Positions 53,670 through 64,000 of a DNA stretch of 64,000 bases are shown here, in pieces. The position numbers and the translations under genes were made by a program. Origin of the DNA: Aeromicrobium sp. Leaf245 (GTDB taxonomy: Bacteria > Actinomycetota > Actinomycetes > Propionibacteriales > Nocardioidaceae); NCBI RefSeq assembly GCF_942548115.1, contig NZ_OW824151.1:1922001-1986000 (forward strand), in the 5' to 3' direction. Numbering within the stretch: the first letter of the stretch is position 1; every line of letters starts with the position of its first letter. Below the pieces are notes generated by a model that was not told the DNA's origin, made no database searches, and saw nothing but the letters and a program-made list of their open reading frames with translations.

Positions 53670-55076
53670 GTGGCGAAGCTGAGCGGGTTCCCCGAGCTCC
53701 TGCCCGCCGACCGTGCGGTCGAGCTGGCCGTCACCGACGCCCTGCGTCGCGTGTTCGAGCTGCACGGCTTCGCCAACGTGGAGACGCGGGCGGTCGAGCC
53801 GGTCGAGACGCTGCTGCGCAAGGGCGAGATCGACAAGGAGGTCTACGTCGTGCGTCGCATCCACGACGACGCCTCCCCAGGAGCGTCGTCGTCGCGGTCC
53901 GACGCGCTCGCCCTGCACTTCGACCTCACCGTCCCGTTCGCGCGCTACGTGGTCGAGAACGCCGGCAAGCTGGAGTTCCCGTTCCGGCGCTACCAGATCC
54001 AGAAGGTCTGGCGGGGCGAGCGACCGCAGCAGGGTCGGTTCCGTGAGTTCACCCAGGCCGACATCGACATCGTCGGCGACGGCACCCTGCCCTTCCACGC
54101 CGACGTCGAGGTCGCGCGGGTGATGGCCGAGGCACTGGCGGCCGTGGCGTCGGTCCTCGGTCTCGGCGCGGGGGCGACCCCCGGCGGGGGTGCCGGGCTC
54201 CGGGCGGCTCCGGAGGAGCTGTTCACGCTCCAGGTGAGCAACCGCAAGGTGCTCGAGGGCTTCTACCTCGGGCTCGGGGTGGCCACGCCGACCGCCGTCA
54301 TGCAGGTCGTCGACAAGCTCGACAAGCTGCCGGGCGAGAAGGTCCTGGAGCTCCTGGCCGAGGCCGGTCTCGACGACGCCTCCGCACGGGCCTGCCTCGC
54401 GCTCGCCGAGATCAGCACCGAGGACACCTCGTTCGTGGAGCGTGTCCGCGCGCTGGGCGTGCAGCACCCGCTGCTCGACGAGGGCCTCGACGAGCTCGCC
54501 TCCGTGGTGGCCGCGTGCGCCGACGTCGAGGGCGTCCGGGTCACCGCCGACCTCCGCATCGCCCGAGGCCTGGACTACTACACCGGCACGGTCTTCGAGA
54601 CCCGCATGAGCGGCCACGAGCAGCTCGGCTCCGTGTGCTCCGGCGGCCGCTACGACGAGCTCGCCTCCGACGGGAAGCGCACGTACCCGGGCGTCGGCAT
54701 CTCGCTCGGACTCTCGCGGCTGCTGGTGCCCCTCGTCGCCGACGGGCTCACGAGCAGCCGGCCCGTCCCGTCCGCCGTGCTCGTCGCGGTGACCGACGAG
54801 GCGTCACGCGCCGCGAGCGACGCTCTCGCGCAGCGGCTGCGCGCCCGTGGCATCCCCACCGAGGTGTCCGCCGCCGCGCAGAAGTTCGGCAAGCAGATCC
54901 GCACCGCCGAGCGCCGCGGCATCCCGTACGTCCTCTTCCCGGGCGAACCGCCTAGTGTCAAGGACATCCGCACCGGCGACCAGGTCGAGGTCGACCCCGA
55001 CACCTGGACGCCCCCCGCTCACGACCTGACGCCCACCGTCGTCGGGACCCCCCTCTCGAAGGAGACCTCGCCGTGA
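53670..55076 (+). CDS. hisS: Histidine-tRNA ligase
   Basis: 468 residues. Class II motifs: [22 protein letters not shown] (motif 2) and [12 protein letters not shown] (motif 3). The His-specific [13 protein letters not shown] stretch and the C-terminal anticodon domain are present. It is longer than E. coli HisRS (424) through insertions near residue 170, [11 protein letters not shown]. The GTG follows the MBL stop by one base, and the stop overlaps aspS by four bases. Confidence 0.97.
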   Translation: MAKLSGFPELLPADRAVELAVTDALRRVFELHGFANVETRAVEPVETLLRKGEIDKEVYVVRRIHDDASPGASSSRSDALALHFDLTVPFARYVVENAGKLEFPFRRYQIQKVWRGERPQQGRFREFTQADIDIVGDGTLPFHADVEVARVMAEALAAVASVLGLGAGATPGGGAGLRAAPEELFTLQVSNRKVLEGFYLGLGVATPTAVMQVVDKLDKLPGEKVLELLAEAGLDDASARACLALAEISTEDTSFVERVRALGVQHPLLDEGLDELASVVAACADVEGVRVTADLRIARGLDYYTGTVFETRMSGHEQLGSVCSGGRYDELASDGKRTYPGVGISLGLSRLLVPLVADGLTSSRPVPSAVLVAVTDEASRAASDALAQRLRARGIPTEVSAAAQKFGKQIRTAERRGIPYVLFPGEPPSVKDIRTGDQVEVDPDTWTPPAHDLTPTVVGTPLSKETSP

Positions 55077-56860
55077 TCCGCACCCACGACGCCGGAAGCC
55101 TGACCGCCGCCAACGTCGGCGACCAGGTCACCCTCGCCGGATGGGTCGCGCGCCGACGCGACCACGGCGGCGTCGCATTCATCGACCTGCGCGAGGCCAG
55201 CGGCGTCGTGCAGGTGGTGGTGCGCGAGGAGGTCGCCCACCAGCTCCGCTCGGAGTTCTGCCTGAAGATCGTCGGCACCGTCGAGAAGCGTCCCGAGGGC
55301 AACGAGAACGCCGCGATCCCCACCGGCGAGATCGAGGTCATCGCGAGCGACGTCGAGATCCTCAGCGCGTCGGCTCCGCTGCCGTTCCCGATCGACGAGC
55401 ACGTGGAGGTGGGGGAGGAGGCGCGTCTGCGCTACCGCTACCTCGACCTGCGCAGGCCCGCCCCTGCCCACGCCATCCGGCTGCGCAGCAAGGTCAACGC
55501 CGTGGCCCGTCAGGTGCTGGAGCGTCACGACTTCGTCGAGGTCGAGACGCCCACCCTCACCCGCTCCACGCCCGAGGGCGCACGCGACTTCCTCGTGCCC
55601 GCGCGCCTGCGCCCCGGCAGCTGGTACGCCCTGCCGCAGAGCCCCCAGCTGTTCAAGCAGCTGCTCATGGTCGGCGGCCTGGAGCGGTACTACCAGATCG
55701 CGCGCTGCTACCGCGACGAGGACTTCCGTGCCGACCGTCAGCCGGAGTTCACCCAGCTCGACATCGAGATGAGCTTCGTCGACCAGGACGACGTGATCGC
55801 CCTGGCGGAGGAGGTCTACGCCGAGCTCTGGAAGCTCATCGACGTCGAGCTCCCGCGCCCGTTCCCGCGCATCACGTACGCCGACGCGATGCGTCGCTAC
55901 GGCTCCGACAAGCCCGACCTGCGCTTCGACCTCGAGCTCGTCGAGCTGACCGACTACTTCAAGGACACCCCGTTCCGGGTGTTCCAGGCTCCGTACGTCG
56001 GTGCCGTGGTGCACCCCGGCGGTGGCTCGCAGGCACGCCGCACGCTCGACGGCTGGCAGGAGTGGGCCAAGCAGCGCGGTGCGCGTGGTCTGGCCTACGT
56101 GCTCGTCGGCGAGGACGGGACGCTCGGCGGCCCCGTCGCCAAGAACCTGTCCGAGGCCGAGCGCGACGGACTGGCGGACGCCGTCGGAGCGAAGCCCGGC
56201 GACGCCATCTACTTCTCGGCCGGTCCGGTCAAGCAGATGCGCCAGCTGCTCGGTGCCGCGCGCATCGAGATCGCCCGCCGGGAGAACCTCATCGACGAGT
56301 CGGCGTGGGCGTTCTGCTTCGTCGTCGACTGGCCGATGTTCGAGGCGGTGAGCGACCTCGACTCCGGCGACGTCGCCGTGGGAGGTGGCGAGTGGACCGC
56401 CGTGCACCACGCCTTCACGGCGCCCCAGGACCCGGCCACGCTGGCCGATCCGGGCAGCTCGATCGCCCAGGCCTACGACATCGTGTGCAACGGCAACGAG
56501 GTCGGTGGCGGGTCCATCCGTATCCACCGTCCCGACGTGCAGAAGCGCGTCTTCGAGATCATGGGCATCGGCGAGGAGGAGGCGCAGGAGAAGTTCGGCT
56601 TCCTGCTCGACGCCTTCGCCTTCGGCGCCCCGCCGCACGGCGGCATCGCGTTCGGGTGGGACCGCACCGTCGGCCTGCTGGCGGGCACGGACTCCATCCG
56701 CGACGTCATCGCCTTCCCGAAGTCCGGTGGCGGCTACGACCCCCTCACCGCCGCCCCGGCCCCCATCACGCCGGAGCAGCGCAAGGAGGCCGGCGTCGAC
56801 GCAGTGCCAGACGAAGAGGGGCCGGAGCCCGAGGACGACGAGGTCGACACCACGGCCTGA
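55073..56860 (+). CDS. aspS: Aspartate-tRNA ligase
   Basis: 595 residues. An N-terminal OB anticodon domain ([20 protein letters not shown]), class II motif 2 ([20 protein letters not shown]), the bacterial GAD insertion and motif 3 ([11 protein letters not shown]). Many actinobacteria lack AsnRS and use a relaxed AspRS plus GatCAB; specificity is not decided by this sequence. The C-terminal 20 residues are strongly acidic. Confidence 0.97.
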   Translation: MIRTHDAGSLTAANVGDQVTLAGWVARRRDHGGVAFIDLREASGVVQVVVREEVAHQLRSEFCLKIVGTVEKRPEGNENAAIPTGEIEVIASDVEILSASAPLPFPIDEHVEVGEEARLRYRYLDLRRPAPAHAIRLRSKVNAVARQVLERHDFVEVETPTLTRSTPEGARDFLVPARLRPGSWYALPQSPQLFKQLLMVGGLERYYQIARCYRDEDFRADRQPEFTQLDIEMSFVDQDDVIALAEEVYAELWKLIDVELPRPFPRITYADAMRRYGSDKPDLRFDLELVELTDYFKDTPFRVFQAPYVGAVVHPGGGSQARRTLDGWQEWAKQRGARGLAYVLVGEDGTLGGPVAKNLSEAERDGLADAVGAKPGDAIYFSAGPVKQMRQLLGAARIEIARRENLIDESAWAFCFVVDWPMFEAVSDLDSGDVAVGGGEWTAVHHAFTAPQDPATLADPGSSIAQAYDIVCNGNEVGGGSIRIHRPDVQKRVFEIMGIGEEEAQEKFGFLLDAFAFGAPPHGGIAFGWDRTVGLLAGTDSIRDVIAFPKSGGGYDPLTAAPAPITPEQRKEAGVDAVPDEEGPEPEDDEVDTTA

Positions 56861-56882
56861 GACCGGCCGGGGCCCGGACGCG

Positions 56883-57191
56883 TCAGCCGACGTGCTTGGA
56901 CCAGCGAGGAGCCACCACCGTGACCACGGGTGGTGCAGCGAGCAGGTGCTCGGACGCGGCGAGGTACGCGAGGTAGGCCGGGTCGTGCAGGAACGCGGCG
57001 GCGTGCTCGGCGTCCGTGTACTGCTGGTAGACCATCACGGCGTCCGGGTCGCCGGCCACCTCGGTGTAGACGTACGCCTCGTGGTGGGGGTTCGCAGCGA
57101 CGGCGTCCGGCATGTGCGCCTCCCACGCGGCGACCAGCTCGGGTCGTCGACCGGGTCTTGCCTGGTGCCTGAGGAACAGTCCGTGACTCAT
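56883..57191 (-). CDS. Antibiotic biosynthesis monooxygenase (ABM)-domain protein
   Basis: 102 residues, a single dimeric ferredoxin-like alpha/beta barrel. MSHGLFLRHQARPGRRPEL, AYVYTEVAGDPDAVMVYQQY and ASEHLLA follow the ABM pattern. Members range from quinol monooxygenases to haem-degrading enzymes and many of unknown function. TAGCGT (57199-57204, complement) is 7 bases before the ATG, suggesting a leaderless message. Confidence 0.8.
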   Translation of the reverse strand: MSHGLFLRHQARPGRRPELVAAWEAHMPDAVAANPHHEAYVYTEVAGDPDAVMVYQQYTDAEHAAAFLHDPAYLAYLAASEHLLAAPPVVTVVAPRWSKHVG

Positions 57192-57258
57192 GCGGCGAAC
57201 GCTAGGGGCCGCCACCGACAGGACCTCGGCGAGCGGACGACCCGGAGGTGCCTGCCCC

Positions 57259-58281
57259 TCAGCCGAGCAGGTGCCTGACCCGTGTCCACCCCGGATCGGG
57301 TGTGCTCGCGGCCCGGAGGCCGTGGTCATCGGCCCAGCGCGTGACGTCGTCGGCGGCGTTCTGGTCCTCGCCGTCGGTGTAGACGTGCAACGTGCGGGTG
57401 CCGTTCGTGGTCACGTTCGCCAGCACCAGTCCGCGCGGCTCCATCGTCGCCGCGAGCGAGTCGTCCAGCGCCTGCAGGCGGCCGAGGTCCCCCGGCGAGG
57501 GGAGACCACGCTCGTCGGGTGCGAAGGTCGCGGTGAGCGCGTGGTGCAGGTCGAGCGTCGGCCGGTCGATCCAGCGGGCACCCGTCCGGGCGAGCGCGAA
57601 CACCGGGCGTCCTTCGGCGTCCTGGCCGGACAGCGCGGACCACGCGTCGGGGTCACGCTCGGCGGTGCAGACCGCCACTGCGGCCCGCAGGTCGTCGACG
57701 GACCGGGGCGACGCCGGGGCGGTGGTCGACGGCTCGACCCTCCCGACCCAGCGCGCCACGTCGTCCTCGCCGAGCGCCCAGTCGAGCACCATGAAGGTGA
57801 CGGGGCCGTGCACCCGTTCCGGGAGGTCGGCGAAGGCCGGATGGTGCACGCCGACATGCACGCGGAGGTCCTCGAGGTCGGTCTCGACGTGGAGCACGAC
57901 CGCCGAGAGGTCGACCGCGGCCCCGTCGACCTCCAGGACGGCGCCGAACGCCGCGGGGTCGGCCTCGACCGCGGGCGCGTACTCCCACGTCGTGTCCGCA
58001 GGGGGAGCGGCCCGGAACCAGCGCTCCGCGGCCGGGCGCGCCGCTGCGAGCCCGCCGGCGGAGACGGTCAACCGGTGCTCGGCGGAGCGGCCGGGACCGA
58101 GGTGCCACGTCAGGTCGGGGTCGATCGCGGAGAGAAGTCCGTCGAGGGCCGCGTGCTCGGGCCCGGCCTGCGCCGGGTCGAGGTGCCGGCCGTCGTCGGC
58201 CCACCAGCCCCAGAAGGCGCCGACGGGAGTCGGCGCCGGTGGAGCGTCGTCGTCGGGAGAAGGTCGTGAGAACAGGCCCAT
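57259..58281 (-). CDS. Hypothetical protein, possibly DUF695-like
   Basis: 340 residues beginning MGLFSRPSPDDDAPPAP, with GAFWGWWADDGRHL, ADTTWEYAPAVEADP and a VTFMVLDWALGEDDVARWVG segment. The last resembles the helical motif of DUF695-type proteins, but I am not certain. There is no signal peptide or membrane span. The gene faces rarA divergently; their starts are 75 bases apart. Function is unknown. Confidence 0.65.
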   Translation of the reverse strand: MGLFSRPSPDDDAPPAPTPVGAFWGWWADDGRHLDPAQAGPEHAALDGLLSAIDPDLTWHLGPGRSAEHRLTVSAGGLAAARPAAERWFRAAPPADTTWEYAPAVEADPAAFGAVLEVDGAAVDLSAVVLHVETDLEDLRVHVGVHHPAFADLPERVHGPVTFMVLDWALGEDDVARWVGRVEPSTTAPASPRSVDDLRAAVAVCTAERDPDAWSALSGQDAEGRPVFALARTGARWIDRPTLDLHHALTATFAPDERGLPSPGDLGRLQALDDSLAATMEPRGLVLANVTTNGTRTLHVYTDGEDQNAADDVTRWADDHGLRAASTPDPGWTRVRHLLG

Positions 58282-58356
58282 GATCACCAGCCTGGCCCAT
58301 GGGCCCCGACGGGCACGGCGTCCGGGGGTGTCGGCGTCGGTGACTAGGCTCGTGGG

Positions 58357-59763
58357 GTGAGCGACGACGGACTGTTCGACCTTCCTGCGGCGGACGACCG
58401 TCCGACGGCGCGGTCCGGCGGGGGTGCCGGGCCGTGGGCGGCGAACGGAACCGACTCGTCGGGCTCGCTCGCCGGCAACGCTCACTCCTCGGCGCCGCTG
58501 GCGGTGCGCATGCGTCCGCGCACGCTCGACGAGCTGGTGGGCCAGCAGCACCTGCTCACCCCCGGATCGCCCCTGCGGCAGGTGATCGACGGCGACCAGC
58601 CGCTCACCATCCTGCTGTGGGGCCCGCCGGGCACCGGCAAGACCACGATCGCCTCGCTCATCAGCAACCACACGAACCGGCGCTTCATGGAGGTCTCGGC
58701 CGTCTCGGCGGGGGTCAAGGAGGTCCGCGACGTCATCGCCGGTGCTCGCCGGGCCCTGCAGAACGGCGTCGAGACCGTGCTGTTCGTCGACGAGGTGCAC
58801 CGCTTCTCCAAGGCCCAGCAGGACGCGCTCCTGCCCGGGGTCGAGAACCGGTGGGTCTCGCTCGTGGCCGCCACCACGGAGAACCCCCACTTCAGCGTCA
58901 TCTCGCCGCTGCTCAGCCGTTCGCTCCTGCTGACCCTGCAGTCGCTCGACGACGACGACGTCGCCACCATGATCGACCGGGCGGTCGAGGACCCCCGCGG
59001 TCTCGGTGGGGCGGTCTCCCTGAGTGACGACGCCCGCGACCACCTCGTCCGGCTCGCCGGGGGCGACGGCCGACGTGTCCTCACCTACCTCGAGGCCGCC
59101 GCCGGTGCCACGCTCAGCCAGGGTCGCATCGAGGTCACGGTCGACGACGCGGCGCTCGCGGTCGACAAGGCGGCGGTGCGCTACGACCGGCAGGGTGACC
59201 AGCACTACGACGTCACGAGCGCCTTCATCAAGAGCATCCGCGGGTCCGACGTCGACGCCGCCCTGCACTACCTCGCTCGCATGATCGAGGCGGGGGAGGA
59301 CCCGCGCTTCATCGCCCGGCGGCTGATGATCCACGCCAGCGAGGACATCGGCATGGCCGACCCCACGGCGCTGCCCGTGGCCACGGCCACGGCCCAGGCC
59401 GTCGCCATGATCGGGTTCCCCGAGGCTCGCATCCCGTTGGCCCAGGCCGTGATCCACCTGGCCACGGCCCCGAAGTCGAACGCCGTGGTCCAGGCCATCA
59501 ACGCCGCCCAGACCGACGTCCGCGCCGGCCGGGTGGGTGCCGTCCCGCCGGCGCTGCGGGACGCGCACTACGCAGGTGCCAAGAAGCTCGGCCACGGGCA
59601 CGACTACCGCTACGCGCACGACGACCCGCGCGGTGTCGTCACCCAGCAGTACGCACCCGACGACGTCGACGGCCGCGACTACTACGAGCCCGGACGCCAC
59701 GGAGCCGAGGCAGCCGTCGCCGAGCGACTCGCGCGCATCCGCGCCATCCTGCGCGACCGTTGA
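58357..59763 (+). CDS. rarA: Replication-associated recombination AAA ATPase RarA/MgsA
   Basis: 468 residues. Walker [13 protein letters not shown], Walker [20 protein letters not shown], and the C-terminal tetramerisation region with [14 protein letters not shown] and [15 protein letters not shown]. It acts at stalled replication forks with SSB. TAGGCT (58345-58350) ends 6 bases before the GTG. In actinobacteria it usually lies just before the DUF6167-alaS block; here a secreted CHAP gene stands between. Confidence 0.95.
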   Translation: MSDDGLFDLPAADDRPTARSGGGAGPWAANGTDSSGSLAGNAHSSAPLAVRMRPRTLDELVGQQHLLTPGSPLRQVIDGDQPLTILLWGPPGTGKTTIASLISNHTNRRFMEVSAVSAGVKEVRDVIAGARRALQNGVETVLFVDEVHRFSKAQQDALLPGVENRWVSLVAATTENPHFSVISPLLSRSLLLTLQSLDDDDVATMIDRAVEDPRGLGGAVSLSDDARDHLVRLAGGDGRRVLTYLEAAAGATLSQGRIEVTVDDAALAVDKAAVRYDRQGDQHYDVTSAFIKSIRGSDVDAALHYLARMIEAGEDPRFIARRLMIHASEDIGMADPTALPVATATAQAVAMIGFPEARIPLAQAVIHLATAPKSNAVVQAINAAQTDVRAGRVGAVPPALRDAHYAGAKKLGHGHDYRYAHDDPRGVVTQQYAPDDVDGRDYYEPGRHGAEAAVAERLARIRAILRDR

Positions 59764-59857
59764 GCGGCTCGACGGGACCGCTGCGGCGAACCAGTGGCGC
59801 CGGTGCCGTCCTCGTGTGACAGTGAGGCAACCTTCTCGTCCTGTCTCGGAGACCTCC

Positions 59858-61489
59858 ATGGTTCACGCCCGCCGTCGCGCGCGCCTCGCAGTCCTCTGCC
59901 TCGTGCCCTCGCTGGCGCTCGTGGCCGGCGTCGTCCCTGCCGCCGCGGAGTCCACGCCGGCCCCGCCCACCTCGGCCCCCGCGTCGACCCCGACGACGAG
60001 CGACGAGTCGTCGGACCCCGAGGAGGCGGCCGTCCCCGTCGAGCCCGGGACCACCGAGGAGTCCGAGCCGGGTGCCACGATCGACGGCACCGAGCCCACG
60101 CCCCAGGCGGACGAGCCGCCGCCGACGCCGGACCTCGTCCCCACGACGGTCGTGCTCGAGCGCGCCGCCGGCACCACGTCGCCCCAGGAGCCTGCACGCG
60201 GGACCGTCCGGGTGACTGCCGACGGCGAGCCGCTGGCCGGCGCCCGGGTGAGGGTGGTCGCCGACGGTGCGAGCGACACCTCGGTCGACGTGACCACGGG
60301 GACCTCGGGTGCCGCGACCTACGCCCTCAGCGGTCTGCGGGCGGGAACGTACCGGCTGCGCGCCGAGCTGCAGGAGACCGGGACCCATGCCGGATCCCGG
60401 TCCGCCGAGGCGACCGTCGTCGTCCAAGCGGGTCGTTGGGTGAGCCTGCTCGTCAACAACGGCTTCGGGACCCGGGTGCTGACCCGCGAGAACTTCTGGC
60501 TGCGCGGACGGGTGCTGACCACCGCCGGCAAGCCCCAGCCGCGTGTCACGGTCGCGCTGTACCGCTACGCCGGCTCGGGTCGCACCAAGGTGGCCACCGT
60601 GCGGACCAACGCCTACGGCTGGTTCACCTGGTCGCCCGCCGACCGTCGCGCCGGGACCTACCGCGCGCAGGTCAGCGGCACGCGCTACTCGGCGAAGCAG
60701 ACGGTCCGCATCGGCACGGGGGAGCGGACGCTGCTGTCGCGGGAGGCGTCCCTCGCCTTCCTCCTCGGCGAACGACGCACGGGCACCCACACCGGCAGCG
60801 GTCGGTCGTGGCGCGGGTACACGAAGGGCGTCCTGATCCAGTCCGGCGGCCGCACGTGGGTCGTCCGGGGACGACTGACGTCCGAGCTGTCCGCACGGGG
60901 CGGTGCAGGAGGCTCCCTGGGTGGGCCCACCGGCGACGTGCGCTGCGGTCTGCCCGAGGGCGGATGCCTCCAGCAGTTCCGTACCGGCGCGATCTACACC
61001 AACAGCAAGGCCAAGGACACGCTGACGTCGGCCGTCTCGTCGACGCTCGGGGCCGCGGACCTGCTCGCCGTGGCGCGCTCCCAGGTCGGCTACCGCGAGC
61101 CGTCCCCGCGCAAGAGCAAGTACAACAAGTGGGTCGGGCGGACGGGACGCTACGACCCGTGGTGCGGGTTCTTCGTCTCGTGGCTCGCGCACGCCGGGGG
61201 CAAGCCCGGCTCGATCATCAAGGCCACGTCGTACAAGAAGCTCCTGGACGCCGAGCGCAAGCGCGGTCGGACCTCGCAGACCGCGAAGGTCGGACGGCTG
61301 GCGTACATCGGCTACTTCAGCAAGGGCACCCCGTCGCACGTCGGCATCGTCACCAAGGTCTCGAGCAGCCACGTCTGGACCATCGAGGGCAACGTGTCGG
61401 CGGGCGGTGGCCAGAAGCACCCCCGCGGAGTCCACGTGGTCAAGCGGACGAAGTCGCGGATCGTCTTCTACGCCGACCCTCGGTACTGA
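59858..61489 (+). CDS. Secreted multi-domain CHAP-type amidase/endopeptidase
   Basis: 543 residues. The signal peptide (RARLAVLCLVPSLALVAGV) is cut near residue 30. A Pro/Thr/Glu-rich stalk follows (30-95), then two Ig-like domains (about 97-185 and 190-275). An LGFP-like module is seen as GGSLGGPTGDV, CLQQF and TGAIYTN. The C-terminal CHAP domain has its Cys in DPWCGFFVSW and His in TPSHVGIV. It probably cuts or remodels peptidoglycan. A second His/Asn in WTIEGN completes the likely active site. Confidence 0.82.
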   Translation: MVHARRRARLAVLCLVPSLALVAGVVPAAAESTPAPPTSAPASTPTTSDESSDPEEAAVPVEPGTTEESEPGATIDGTEPTPQADEPPPTPDLVPTTVVLERAAGTTSPQEPARGTVRVTADGEPLAGARVRVVADGASDTSVDVTTGTSGAATYALSGLRAGTYRLRAELQETGTHAGSRSAEATVVVQAGRWVSLLVNNGFGTRVLTRENFWLRGRVLTTAGKPQPRVTVALYRYAGSGRTKVATVRTNAYGWFTWSPADRRAGTYRAQVSGTRYSAKQTVRIGTGERTLLSREASLAFLLGERRTGTHTGSGRSWRGYTKGVLIQSGGRTWVVRGRLTSELSARGGAGGSLGGPTGDVRCGLPEGGCLQQFRTGAIYTNSKAKDTLTSAVSSTLGAADLLAVARSQVGYREPSPRKSKYNKWVGRTGRYDPWCGFFVSWLAHAGGKPGSIIKATSYKKLLDAERKRGRTSQTAKVGRLAYIGYFSKGTPSHVGIVTKVSSSHVWTIEGNVSAGGGQKHPRGVHVVKRTKSRIVFYADPRY

Positions 61490-61558
61490 GGCCCGTCCGG
61501 TGGCGGGACCGTCCCCGCGCGCGGCGACGCCGCACCCGTCCCTAGTAACCTCGAGGTC

Positions 61559-62080
61559 ATGTCCGCCGACGTCGCCGTCCTCGTCGCCACCGCGGTCCTC
61601 GCGGTCGTGACCGTGGCGGCCGCGGTCGTGGCGGTCGTGGCCGCACGCCGGGTCGCCCGTTCGGCCGGTGCCGTGGCTCCGGCCCCCGGACCTGCGGCCG
61701 ACCAGGACACGGCGCCTCGACCGGCGTCGGTGCAGCGTCCGGCTGCGCCGGCGGCGCAGCACGAGGACACCACCGCGCTCGCGGTGCGGCCCGCGGTGCT
61801 GGAACCTCGCGTCGTCGAGGGTCGGGTCGTCGTGCCGCCCACCCAGGACCAGGTCGTCGAGGCCGCGCTCAGCCGACCGCAGGTCCGGTTCGCCGTGGTC
61901 GTCCAGGGTGTGGCTCACGCCCTGAGGCCCGAGAGCCGCGACCGGATCGGCGCCCTGATGCGCCGGGAGTACAGGAACCGCCGACGTGACCGGCTCCGGG
62001 CCGGACGCCGGGCCGCTCGTGCGGCCCACGCCTCCACGGCACCGCCGACGCCCTCGGACCAGTGGCTGGGGGAGCGATGA
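61559..62080 (+). CDS. Membrane-anchored hypothetical protein of the alaS block
   Basis: 173 residues. An N-terminal helix ([21 protein letters not shown]), a Pro/Ala-rich linker, then an Arg-rich cytoplasmic segment (residues 105-160) with [20 protein letters not shown]. It occupies the slot where other actinobacteria carry a small membrane protein before DUF6167 and alaS. TAACCT (61546-61551) ends 7 bases before the ATG, and the stop overlaps the next gene (ATGA). Confidence 0.7.
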   Translation: MSADVAVLVATAVLAVVTVAAAVVAVVAARRVARSAGAVAPAPGPAADQDTAPRPASVQRPAAPAAQHEDTTALAVRPAVLEPRVVEGRVVVPPTQDQVVEAALSRPQVRFAVVVQGVAHALRPESRDRIGALMRREYRNRRRDRLRAGRRAARAAHASTAPPTPSDQWLGER

Positions 62081-62366
62081 AGCCCCGCGCCGTCTGGTTC
62101 GTCGCCGGCTCGGCCGTGGGGGTCTACGCCAGCGCCAAGGCCCGGCGGGCCGCCTACCGGGTCTCGATGCCCGGACTCATCGACCAGGCCGCCGCGCTCG
62201 GCACCGGGTGGCGGGCCTTCGCCGACGAGGTCCGCGACGGGATGTCCACCGCCGAGTCCCGGCTCGCCGACCAGATCACGCCACCCCGACCCTCGCTCGA
62301 GGTCACGGCCGCGGACCAACCAGCCGCGGACCGCCCCGAGCTCACCGACGAGAGAGACCACCCCTG

Positions 62367-62367
<1 letters not shown>
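62077..62367 (+). CDS. DUF6167-family protein
   Basis: 96 residues. The opening [18 protein letters not shown] and [21 protein letters not shown] are typical of this actinobacterial family, always next to alaS. A short membrane segment is followed by an amphipathic helix and an acidic tail. It overlaps the preceding gene by four bases and alaS by one. Function unknown. Confidence 0.8.

Positions 62368-64000
<1,633 letters not shown>

Overview
The window is a high-GC (roughly 70%) actinobacterial chromosome segment. Several features place it in the actinobacteria, most likely the Nocardioidaceae (Aeromicrobium or Nocardioides type): the coproporphyrin haem genes (hemE-hemY-hemQ), the actinobacterial blocks HIT-pgsA, pdxS/pdxT/yebC/ruvCAB/yajC-secDF/apt/relA and rarA-DUF6167-alaS, a mycobacterial-style SOS box, and many start codons 6-8 bases after a TANNNT -10 box. 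The genus is an inference from gene order and protein families. No rRNA, integrase, transposase, plasmid gene or CRISPR array is visible.

Layout. 1-2.9 kb: end of hemE, then hemY and hemQ. 3-8 kb: msrB, a GDSL hydrolase, a RibD-type reductase, PPK2 and a secreted phosphoesterase with a very recent internal duplication. 7.9-10.7 kb: assimilatory sulfite reductase, a zinc-ribbon protein and a sirohydrochlorin chelatase, preceded by a short leader peptide. 10.8-14.2 kb: membrane and small secreted proteins. 14.6-16 kb: four tRNA genes (Val-GAC, Cys, Gly, Val-CAC) around a class IV aminotransferase. 16-21.6 kb: a catabolic-looking set of TetR, Baeyer-Villiger-type monooxygenase and acetoacetate-decarboxylase-like protein, divergent from a GMC oxidase. 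21.6-26.4 kb: Lrp, class III aminotransferase, APC permease and saccharopine-dehydrogenase-like protein. 26.5-34.8 kb: thrS, a secreted protein, HIT, pgsA, an AurF-like diiron oxygenase with its FprB-type ferredoxin reductase, and pdxS.

34.8-38.5 kb is the most unusual part. Between pdxS and pdxT lies a five-gene cassette made of two TasA/camelysin-like exported proteins, two ER/SipW-type signal peptidases and an LPXTG-anchored protein. One signal peptidase is fused to a domain resembling its own type of substrate. The cassette is preceded by a structured leader with two competing anti-Shine-Dalgarno sequences. I read it as a self-contained surface fibre or matrix export system.

38.5-50.7 kb: pdxT, yebC, ruvCAB (SOS box at the ruvC start), yajC-secD-secF, a lipoprotein, apt, relA and a PhoD phosphatase. 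50.7-51.6 kb: a gene-free repeat island with three 109-bp tandem copies, an inverted copy and strong hairpins. 51.6-64 kb: a DUF349 protein, an MBL hydrolase, hisS, aspS, two hypotheticals, rarA, a secreted CHAP protein, two small proteins and the first part of alaS.
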